Assembly: GCA_020073165.1 (NCBI GenBank)
Contig: JAIQFP010000002.1
Coordinates: 186,001-250,000, forward strand
Length of the DNA stretch: 64,000 nucleotides
From: Terriglobia bacterium
Lineage (GTDB): Bacteria; Acidobacteriota; Terriglobia; Terriglobales; Acidobacteriaceae
Reading direction: 5' to 3'
Shown here: positions 25,409 to 32,738 of the stretch, in pieces
Numbering within the stretch: the first letter of the stretch is position 1
Layout: each line of letters starts with the position of its first letter
Program-made: the position numbers and the translations under genes
Notes under the pieces: model-generated
What the model was told of the DNA's origin: nothing
The model's input: only the letters and a program-made list of their open reading frames with translations
Databases searched by the model: none

Positions 25409-25451
25409 TGTTCCTTGGTTATAATCGCTGTTCACCCGATCAAAGGATCCC

Positions 25452-27002
25452 TTGGCCCTCGACGACAAAATTTACGAACTGCGCCGCGACAAGCTCAAGC
25501 AGATTGAAGCTCTCGGCCAGGAGTCGTATCCCCGCAAGTACGACTTCACCCACACCATTCCGCAGATCCTCACAGGCTACTCGGACAAGCCCGCCGAGCA
25601 ACTGGAGAACCCGCGCGTCAACGTCCGCATTGCCGGACGCATCATGGCGATCCGCCTCATGGGCAAGGCCGGCTTCGCCCACTTGCAGCAGGACGGACAG
25701 CGCCTCCAGATCTACGTCAAGAAAGACGCGGTCGGCGACAAGGGGTTTGAACTCTACAAACTGCTCGACCTCGGCGACCACGTCGGCGCCAGCGGATACC
25801 TGTTCCGTACCCGCACCGGCGAACTCACCATCCACGTCGAGGAGCTCACTTTTCTCTCCAAAGACCTGCTGCCCCTGCCGGAAAAGTGGCATGGTCTGAC
25901 CGACGTCGAGTTGCGTTACCGCCAGCGCTACGTTGATCTGGTGATGAATCCCGAGGTACGCGAGGTTTTTCTCAAGCGCAGCAAGCTGGTGCAATCGCTG
26001 CGCCGCTTTATGGACGCGCATGGCTTCATCGAGGTCGAAACTCCGATGATGCAGCCCATCGCCGGAGGCGCCGTCGCCCGCCCCTTCGTCACCCACCACA
26101 ACACGCTCGACATGGATCTTTTCCTGCGCATCGCGCCCGAGCTCTACCTCAAGCGCCTCACCGTGGGTGGACTCGACCGCGTCTACGAGATCAATCGCAA
26201 CTTCCGCAATGAAGGCCTGGGCTGGCGCTGGAACCCCGAGTTCACCATGCTCGAGTTCTACCAGGCTTACGCCAACTATCGCGATGTCATGGACCTGACC
26301 CAGCAGTTGATCGAGCAGGCTGCGAAAGACGTAACGGGCGGAACCAAGACCAAGTGGGGTGAACACGAACTCGACTGGGCAAACTGGCGCCGCATGACCA
26401 TGCGCGAAGCCATCATTCACTACTGGCCCGAAAAAGCTGGCGCGAAGCCACAGATGTCCGACTTCGCCACGCATGACTCGGTCCAGGCGGTAGTACAGCG
26501 CTTCAACGCCGTGCACACCCACATTGCCTACGACCCCAGTGAGCCCGTTGGAAAAACGATCGCGAATCTTTTTGAGGCCGTCGCCGAAGAGCACCTCATC
26601 CAGCCGACGATCATCTACGAGTTCCCGACCGCCGTGTCCCCGCTCTCCAAACAGAAACCGGATGAGCCCGACTGGACTGAGCGCTGGGAGATTTTTGTCG
26701 GCCAGATGGAAATCGCCAACGGTTTCAGCGAGCTCAACGATCCTGAAGACCAGCGCCGCCGCTTCGAACAACAGTTAAAAGAGCGCGCCCGCGGCGACGA
26801 AGAAGCCCACCAGATGGACGAAGACTACATCCGCGCCCTCTCCTACGGCATGCCGCCGGCAGGCGGGGTTGGCGTTGGCGTGGACCGCCTGGCGATGCTG
26901 CTGACAGACTCGCACACCATCCGCGATGTGATTTTGTTTCCGCTTCTGCGTCCGGAAAAGTCCTCCACCGTAGAGGACACAAAGGACGCAGAGGAAAAAT
27001 AG
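25452..27002 (+). CDS. lysS: Lysyl-tRNA synthetase (class II)
   Basis: 516 residues. OB-fold anticodon domain (VRIAGRIMAIRLMGKAGFAHLQ) precedes the class II catalytic core with motif 1 around VETPMMQPIAGGA, motif 2 FRNEGL...NPEFTMLEFYQAY, and motif 3 GGVGVGVDRLAMLLT. Start is TTG at 25452 with AAAGGA upstream. The last ~12 residues (TVEDTKDAEEK) come from a nonamer repeat arm and extend the protein past its normal end. Confidence 0.97.
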   Translation: MALDDKIYELRRDKLKQIEALGQESYPRKYDFTHTIPQILTGYSDKPAEQLENPRVNVRIAGRIMAIRLMGKAGFAHLQQDGQRLQIYVKKDAVGDKGFELYKLLDLGDHVGASGYLFRTRTGELTIHVEELTFLSKDLLPLPEKWHGLTDVELRYRQRYVDLVMNPEVREVFLKRSKLVQSLRRFMDAHGFIEVETPMMQPIAGGAVARPFVTHHNTLDMDLFLRIAPELYLKRLTVGGLDRVYEINRNFRNEGLGWRWNPEFTMLEFYQAYANYRDVMDLTQQLIEQAAKDVTGGTKTKWGEHELDWANWRRMTMREAIIHYWPEKAGAKPQMSDFATHDSVQAVVQRFNAVHTHIAYDPSEPVGKTIANLFEAVAEEHLIQPTIIYEFPTAVSPLSKQKPDEPDWTERWEIFVGQMEIANGFSELNDPEDQRRRFEQQLKERARGDEEAHQMDEDYIRALSYGMPPAGGVGVGVDRLAMLLTDSHTIRDVILFPLLRPEKSSTVEDTKDAEEK

Positions 27003-27058
27003 TTTTCGACTGCCATTGGTTCGCCCTCGTGTCCCTTCGTGTCCTCTGTGGTGAATCC
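26962..27058. repeat. Nonamer-period inverted repeat at the lysS end
   Basis: Left arm 26962-26997 (TAGAGGACA, CAAAGGACG, CAGAGGAAA) and right arm 27022-27056 (CCTCGTGTC, CCTTCGTGT, CCTCTGTGG) are approximate reverse complements. The lysS stop codon lies in the spacer, so the left arm is translated. Confidence 0.82.
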
Positions 27059-27127
27059 GGTTCTTGACCGCAAGTTCCGGATAGATTCTTTCTGCCTTTT
27101 TTTCGGAAACTGTAATCGAATGTAGTT

Positions 27128-28570
27128 ATGCCTTTCGATCTCGATCCCGCCACTCGTCGCGAGCTTGGCTACCGCCTCATTGACCACATCAACGAATTCT
27201 TCTCTTCCCTGCCCGACCGCCCCGTGCAACTCCCGGCCGACCAGCGCACCTACGGCCCGCTGCACGACGTGCTGCCTGAACTCGGCGAAGACGCCGGCAA
27301 GGTTCTGGATGAAATCTACCGTGGAATGACCGACCAGGGTTTCCACGTCCCCAGCGCAAATTATTTCGGTTTGATGAACCCCACTCCCACCTACATGGGA
27401 GTCCTCGCCGAGATGTTAGTGGCGGCGTTGAACCCGCAATTAGCGACCCTGGCCCGTTCCCAGCTAGCCTCGAAAATCGAACTTGAAACCATCCGCTGGA
27501 TCGGTGAGCGTGTCGGTTGGCCCGGCGACTTTAACGGCACCTTCACCAGCGGAGGCAACGAAGCCAACTTCAGCGGCCTGGCGCTCGCGCTCGCGGCAAA
27601 GTTTCCGGATTCCGTCGAAGATGGCGTGGCCACTATTGGCGCCCAGCCCATCGCCTACGCCTCCGCCGAATCCCATCACTCGCTCGACAAATCTACCGGC
27701 CTCCTGGGCATTGGACGCAAGGCGCTGCGCCGCATCGCGGTAAACAGAGATCTGCAACTCGACCCGCAAGCCCTGGAACAGGCCATCGCGGAGGATCGCG
27801 CTGCCGGCAAGAAGCCCTTCTGCGTCGTGGCCACTGCCGGCACCACCAACTCGGGCACGGTGGATGACCTGGTCGCACTCTCAGAAGTCTGCCGCCGTCA
27901 CGACCTCTGGCTGCACGTGGACGGCGCCTACGGGGCTTCTGCGATCTTTTCCGATCGCCATCGCAACCTGATCTGCGGCATCGAGCGTGCCGATTCGCTC
28001 ACCATCGATCCCCACAAGTGGCTCGCCATGCCCTTTGCCGCAGGCGTGATCCTCACCTGCCATCCGGAGACCCTGGAGCGTGCCTTCTCCGTCGCCGCCC
28101 CCTACATGCCGAAGGCCGCAGGCGCCACCTTGCCCGACAATTCCCGCATCAGCACGCAGTGGACGCGCCGCATGAACTCCCTCAAGCTCTGGCTCACTCT
28201 GCGGGTGCATGGCCGCCAAGCCTATGAGGATCTGATCCACCGCCAGCTGCAACTCGCCGGCAATTTCGCCGCATGGGTGAAGGCTTCGGACGATTTCGAA
28301 CTCGCCGTCCCGCCCACCTTGCCGATCGTGATATTTCGGCTGAAGTCCACGCGTGAAAGGACCGCAGAATCAGCCGCCGCTCACGCTGCCCTTGTGGAAG
28401 AGGTCACTCGCGACGGTCAACGCTGGATCTCTGAAACTCTGGCGAACGGTCACAGTGTGCTGCGCATGATGGTGATCAGCTATCTCACCGAGGAGCGCCA
28501 CCTGCGGGATTTGCAATTAGCCTTGGCAAACGCGGCGACGAAACTGAAGACAGGTAAGCTGTCGGCCTGA
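27128..28570 (+). CDS. Group II PLP-dependent amino-acid decarboxylase
   Basis: 480 residues, type I fold. Lys297 in TIDPHKWLAMP is the Schiff-base lysine, Asp265 in LHVDGAYGA contacts the PLP ring nitrogen and AESHHS (His183/184) stacks on the ring. The overall pattern is that of the aromatic-L-amino-acid/glutamate/diaminobutyrate decarboxylase group. Substrate cannot be read safely; a tyrosine or tryptophan decarboxylase is plausible. Stands alone, ending at a heptamer tract. Confidence 0.88.
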   Translation: MPFDLDPATRRELGYRLIDHINEFFSSLPDRPVQLPADQRTYGPLHDVLPELGEDAGKVLDEIYRGMTDQGFHVPSANYFGLMNPTPTYMGVLAEMLVAALNPQLATLARSQLASKIELETIRWIGERVGWPGDFNGTFTSGGNEANFSGLALALAAKFPDSVEDGVATIGAQPIAYASAESHHSLDKSTGLLGIGRKALRRIAVNRDLQLDPQALEQAIAEDRAAGKKPFCVVATAGTTNSGTVDDLVALSEVCRRHDLWLHVDGAYGASAIFSDRHRNLICGIERADSLTIDPHKWLAMPFAAGVILTCHPETLERAFSVAAPYMPKAAGATLPDNSRISTQWTRRMNSLKLWLTLRVHGRQAYEDLIHRQLQLAGNFAAWVKASDDFELAVPPTLPIVIFRLKSTRERTAESAAAHAALVEEVTRDGQRWISETLANGHSVLRMMVISYLTEERHLRDLQLALANAATKLKTGKLSA

Positions 28571-28600
28571 GACCCGAGACCTGACACCTGAGACCTGATG
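28566..28600. repeat. Heptamer tract after the decarboxylase
   Basis: GAGACCC, GAGACCT, GACACCT, GAGACCT in exact 7-bp phase, starting at the TGA stop. Single arm. Downstream, ATGCAC..GTGCAT forms a small hairpin at about 28637-28660; the rest of the 28571-28792 gap shows nothing. Confidence 0.7.
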
Positions 28601-28792
28601 GAAGGTGGGGTAACAAGGTGTATTCCCGGTATCCGACAATGCACTATCAGTGGTGCATGTCGTCACCTACACTCACCCTCAGTTTTCGGGCTCATTCGTA
28701 GGCAGCGCTACCGTAGCGTCCCCGGGCCTCCTTGGGAGCTGGGTCGGTGGCGCTGTGCCTTTTTCACTGACAATCTAGCCTGCATTCTGTTT

Positions 28793-30820
28793 TTATTGCA
28801 GCAGAGCACTTCCGTCCAGAGCGGGTTGCATCCCCAGCATGTCCGCTTGCGTGTTCGAGACTACATAGAAGATATAATCCGTGACTCCCAGAAGATTGCC
28901 CGGCGGAACCGGCGTCACAAACGTCCGGCCGTTGGCAGTCACCACATAGGTGGCGGTCAGCAGCACGCTGGAGGGACTGCCTTGCGCGATCAGGTCTTCG
29001 ATCCCCTGGATACTTCCTGTCGGCGACGCACCATTGGCGGTGAACCACGCTGACACCTCCGTACTGTCCTGCCCAATGGATGCGCCCGCCATGCCATAAG
29101 CGCCCGCCAGCGTGGAATTGTCCAATGTGCCCAACTGCACGTCCACCACGCCGGTTCCGGCGAAGGGGCTAAAGGTATCGAGCATGAACAGCCGGTGCGG
29201 CGCCACCGCATAGAAGATGTAACTGCGGCTTCCATTGTCGGTGGTCAACTGAACGGTTCCTCGGCCATTGCCGGCAACGTCGTAGGTGCCCGAGTTGACG
29301 ATGTTCTGCACGATGCTGGACGCCACCTCTTCCTCTACCCCGCCGGCGACAGTGCCCGCGCCGTCCAGGCTCACCCGCCCGATCACGTCGAACCGGCTGC
29401 GGCTCCCGGCCGGCGCACGGTTCAGCAGAAATGCGAAGCCGCCCAGGAAGTTGCTCTGCGCGAAGGTCTGGTTCGCCTGTTTCTCCGCAAAACCCGCCAA
29501 TACCGGCGTAGCATCCGTCGCCATCAGGTCGAGCTTGTTGGCCGAGACCACGTAGAACACGAAGTTGGAAGTCCCGGTCGCAGACGTGAGCGTCAGGGTG
29601 CCTCGGCCGTTGGTCCCGATCACATACGTGCCACCGGTCAAGGTCGTCGGATTGGCAGGTACCACGCCGTTGTCGCTCTGGTCCTCGATCCCCGCCGTGA
29701 TGTTGCCAGCCCCGTCGGCGGTGAACAGACCGGTTTGTCCCATCGGATTAAACACGCTGTCCGCTCCATTAAGACGGAAGACATAGTTGCCTGTCACCGC
29801 CGCGGAGGAATCCTGTTTCTCGAAAACACCTGCGGCCGAGCCGTGGCCGTCAAACTGAATCGCTGATCCCGTCGAGCCACTGGATGTCAGTACGAACCGG
29901 AACGTGATTCCTGAGGCCAGGGTGTGAATTGTGTTCTGGTTGAACGTAATCTGGCCGCGCCCATCGGGATAAATAAAGTACGTGCCTGCCAGGGGAACTT
30001 CCTGCTGCACCCCGCTGTCCAGGTTCGCGTCTTCCATCCCGCTCAGGTTGCCGGCGCCGTCCGCCGTGAAGCTGCCCACAAAAAACTCGGGCCCGCTGGC
30101 GTTATCCGAGGTAAAGCTGAACGCGTAATCGCCATTCAGTGTTGGCACGATGAGGGGAGGAGTAATTACATTGATGGCCGTTGCACCCGTCACGACGTCG
30201 AACGTGGCGCTGATCGCCGATTGCCCGCTGGCAACCCCGGTCACAGAACCAGTGTTGTCCACGCTCGCTACTGCGCCATTGGACGACCGCCAACTCGCCG
30301 TCGCCGTCACGTCTACGGTGCTGCCGTCGCTGTAGATGGCGGTGGCCGCGAGCGGTTGTGCCGCTCCAATCGTGATGCCCGGGCCCAGCGGGGTCACGCT
30401 GATGGAAACCACCGCCGCGGGGTCCACAGTCGCCGCACCCGAGCTGCTAAAAGAGTCCAGCGTTGCGCTGATCGTCGCCTTTCCCTGGGACACTGCCTTT
30501 ACCAGGCCCACATTGTCGACTGTGGCCACCGCGAGATCAGAGGACTTCCATGTCGCCTTCGCGCTGACGTTTGACGTTCCCCCGTCGCTGAACATGCCGT
30601 TGGCGGTGAACTGTCGGCTGGCTCCCACCGGAATGTCCGCGCTCGTGGGAGTTACTGAGATCCCCGTGAGATGTACTCCGGGACCGCCCGAGCCCCCGAG
30701 CGATACCGCGGTACACCCGCTCCACAGCACTGACACTGCAACGCTCAGCAAACACCCCCACAGTTTGGATCGCACGGGCTTTCCTTTCAGTTTTCCTCGT
30801 TTTCGCTTGCAGTCGGCCAT
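28793..30820 (-). CDS. Secreted Ig-like (BID_2) repeat protein
   Basis: About 675 residues from the ATG at 30820. A basic N-terminus, hydrophobic core and SVLWSGC suggest a lipoprotein, although the residue at -3 is Trp instead of Leu. Two bacterial Ig-like domains follow (about 50-135 and 136-220; VTPTSADIPVGASRQFTANGMFSDG and a second copy). Then come about four ~105-residue repeats with GxFTADGAGN-x-GIEDxN and GTYxVxxNGRGTxTL. This domain layout is frequent in acidobacterial surface proteins of unknown function. Confidence 0.85.
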   Translation of the reverse strand: MADCKRKRGKLKGKPVRSKLWGCLLSVAVSVLWSGCTAVSLGGSGGPGVHLTGISVTPTSADIPVGASRQFTANGMFSDGGTSNVSAKATWKSSDLAVATVDNVGLVKAVSQGKATISATLDSFSSSGAATVDPAAVVSISVTPLGPGITIGAAQPLAATAIYSDGSTVDVTATASWRSSNGAVASVDNTGSVTGVASGQSAISATFDVVTGATAINVITPPLIVPTLNGDYAFSFTSDNASGPEFFVGSFTADGAGNLSGMEDANLDSGVQQEVPLAGTYFIYPDGRGQITFNQNTIHTLASGITFRFVLTSSGSTGSAIQFDGHGSAAGVFEKQDSSAAVTGNYVFRLNGADSVFNPMGQTGLFTADGAGNITAGIEDQSDNGVVPANPTTLTGGTYVIGTNGRGTLTLTSATGTSNFVFYVVSANKLDLMATDATPVLAGFAEKQANQTFAQSNFLGGFAFLLNRAPAGSRSRFDVIGRVSLDGAGTVAGGVEEEVASSIVQNIVNSGTYDVAGNGRGTVQLTTDNGSRSYIFYAVAPHRLFMLDTFSPFAGTGVVDVQLGTLDNSTLAGAYGMAGASIGQDSTEVSAWFTANGASPTGSIQGIEDLIAQGSPSSVLLTATYVVTANGRTFVTPVPPGNLLGVTDYIFYVVSNTQADMLGMQPALDGSALLQ

Positions 30821-31390
30821 CACCACCACGGGAGGGGCACACTGCGGTACTGGGTTGACGGCAATTCACATTCCAAGATCAGCGAGCTTTTCTCCACTCA
30901 ACTCGCGGGCTTGCGCCTGCTGGCGGCGTTGCCTGATCCGGGCGAGTGCAAAAAGTTGCACACATCTGCCGGGGATCGCTGAATCCCCCCACTCTCGGTA
31001 TAAACCCAATTTCACGACTGTGATGCCGGGGAGGTGCCAGCAGCCACGCGCTGCCCAGCCTTGCCCATGGGCAGACCTCGCCGTCGCGGGCTCTGCCGCC
31101 CTGGCCTACCGATTCTGCCCTGCGGCGCGCACCCACAAGCTGGCTCTCCAAGAAAAGTGAAAAATGATGCGACGAATGGGACAAAATGTGATACAAACTA
31201 GCGCGTCGTTCAGCCTTCTCTTTTGCACAGCGGCTTTCGCATGTGCAATTGGTTAAAGCAGCTTTCTTTGTGTCTACGCGTCTCAGGCTGTGACTGATCA
31301 ATTGCACAGGTTGACCGACGGGAATCCCGGGTGCTCGTGTCCAATCCTGTTTCTTGTGGGGACTCCGGTTCTGGAAAGTTGAGGATGCCT
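30821..31390. other. Divergent intergenic region with hairpins and TTGCAC sites
   Basis: 570 bp between the divergent Ig-like and di-haem genes, without a convincing gene. It holds small perfect hairpins (30946-30961, 30971-30988), a longer foldback at about 30896-30949, and five TTGCAC/GTGCAA hexamers at 30946, 30956, 31223, 31243 and 31302. Promoter hexamers could not be assigned with confidence. Confidence 0.5.
31242..31308. promoter_or_regulatory. Paired TGTGCAATTG / CAATTGCACA sites
   Basis: A perfect 10-bp inverted pair (31242-31251 and 31299-31308), 57 bp start to start, lies 80-150 bp upstream of the di-haem gene. A third half-site TTTGCACA is at 31222. The arrangement suits cooperative repressor binding or looping; the regulator is unknown. 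Confidence 0.4.
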
Positions 31391-32677
31391 ATGAAGAACT
31401 GTTTACGTTTGGCATCGCTCCGCAGTGTTGGGGTGGTTCTCGCCCTTGTCGGCCTGATGACTGTGGGCTTCTGGGTGTTGGTGCAGCCCGCGTCCCACGT
31501 CGCCAAGGCCGGAACCGATGCGACGACGGCGTTGGGCGACCCTCTGCCCAATCTCACTGCTCTCGAGACCCAGATGTTTGGACAGGGTGCGCTCACGTTT
31601 GGCAAGGACTGGGACGCGCTCGGCGGACTGGGCCCGGTCTTCACCCAGCTGGGCTGTCAGATGTGTCACGCAACTCCCGTCAATGGCGGCGCTGGCACTG
31701 CGGCGACCATTTCCACGCTCTTCGGCAAGATCAACACCGATGGCAGTTTTAATCCGTTGACCAATGAAGGTGGGATCGTGCTGCAACCAGGTACGAACCA
31801 GCATTTCATTGCCAATTGCAAGCTAAAAGGAGAGGTGGTTCCTCCCGATGCCACCATCGTCGCTAAGCACCAGGCTCCCCCGCTTTTTGGCGCTGGCTTG
31901 ATCGACAACATTCCCGATTCTCAAATCCTGGCCAACGCCGTAGACAAAGGCCTGGGCATCCGCGGCGTCGCTAACCAGGTCACCGACGAAAACGGCAATC
32001 CGCGAGTGGGACACTTCGGGCTCAAGGCCCAGGCTGCGGATCTTTTGCAGTTCAGCGCTTTGGCCATGCAGCATGAGATGGGCATCACCAATCCCATTTC
32101 TCCAAATGAAGATCTGCCCCAAGGTAAGCCCTTTCCCCCGGCTTGTTCCAAGGACACCGAACCCAACGACAACGGCACCCAGATGGTCGCCATTTATCAC
32201 TTCGTGGTCTACCTGGCTCCAAATCCTCCCGGACTGCCGAATGCCAACGGGCAAGCTAAGTTCATCTCCGTGGGTTGCGACCACTGCCACATTCCGCCGG
32301 GAACACCCTCTTCTTACACCACGTCCCCCAGCGCCATCGTGCCCGTTGTGTACAACGGAAGAACGATCGTCAGCAGAGCGCTCTCCAGCCAACCCGTCAA
32401 CCTCTATTCCGATCTGCTCTTGCACGACATGGGTGGGGCGGATGGCGACGGCATTGTCATGAGCTTGGCCACCGGCACCCAGTGGCGCACCGCTCCCCTG
32501 TGGGGACTCTCAATCAAGCTCAGCCATGGCATCGGCCTTCTGCATGATGGCAGCGCGCCGGACGTGCCCTCGGCCCTCGTGAGACATGGTGGCGAGGCCT
32601 CCACGGTCATCAGCAACTTCAATGCACTCTCGCCTCAGGACCAGACCGATTTGATCGCCTTCATAAGCTCGCTCTGA
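31391..32677 (+). CDS. DUF1111-type di-haem oxidoreductase-like cytochrome
   Basis: 428 residues from ATG 31391, chosen because GAGG lies 6 bases upstream. One N-terminal membrane helix (VVLALVGLMTVGFWVLV) exports the protein. Two c-type haem sites are visible: CQMCH (89-93) and CDHCH (296-300). LYSDLLLHDMG and WRTAPLWGL are signatures of the di-haem oxidoreductase (DUF1111, MauG-like) family. Likely a periplasmic electron-transfer protein; substrate unknown. Confidence 0.9.
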   Translation: MKNCLRLASLRSVGVVLALVGLMTVGFWVLVQPASHVAKAGTDATTALGDPLPNLTALETQMFGQGALTFGKDWDALGGLGPVFTQLGCQMCHATPVNGGAGTAATISTLFGKINTDGSFNPLTNEGGIVLQPGTNQHFIANCKLKGEVVPPDATIVAKHQAPPLFGAGLIDNIPDSQILANAVDKGLGIRGVANQVTDENGNPRVGHFGLKAQAADLLQFSALAMQHEMGITNPISPNEDLPQGKPFPPACSKDTEPNDNGTQMVAIYHFVVYLAPNPPGLPNANGQAKFISVGCDHCHIPPGTPSSYTTSPSAIVPVVYNGRTIVSRALSSQPVNLYSDLLLHDMGGADGDGIVMSLATGTQWRTAPLWGLSIKLSHGIGLLHDGSAPDVPSALVRHGGEASTVISNFNALSPQDQTDLIAFISSL

Positions 32678-32689
32678 CATTCGGTACAA

Positions 32690-32734
32690 CGCGCCCCGGA
32701 AACTCATGAGAGTTTCTGGGGCGTTCTGTTTTTA
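32690..32734 (+). terminator. Rho-independent terminator
   Basis: A 14-bp stem (CGCCCCGGAAACTC with GAGTTTCTGGGGCG, one G-U) closes on ATGA and is followed by TTCTGTTTTT. It ends the di-haem gene and lies between converging genes. Confidence 0.92.
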
Positions 32735-32738
32735 GCCG

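Noticed and set aside
25440-26771. 443-codon minus-strand frame opposite lysS
   Set aside because: Antisense to an unmistakable lysyl-tRNA synthetase.
3172-28600. Short-period repeats as possible CRISPR arrays
   Set aside because: Units are 7-9 bp with no spacers and no cas genes nearby.
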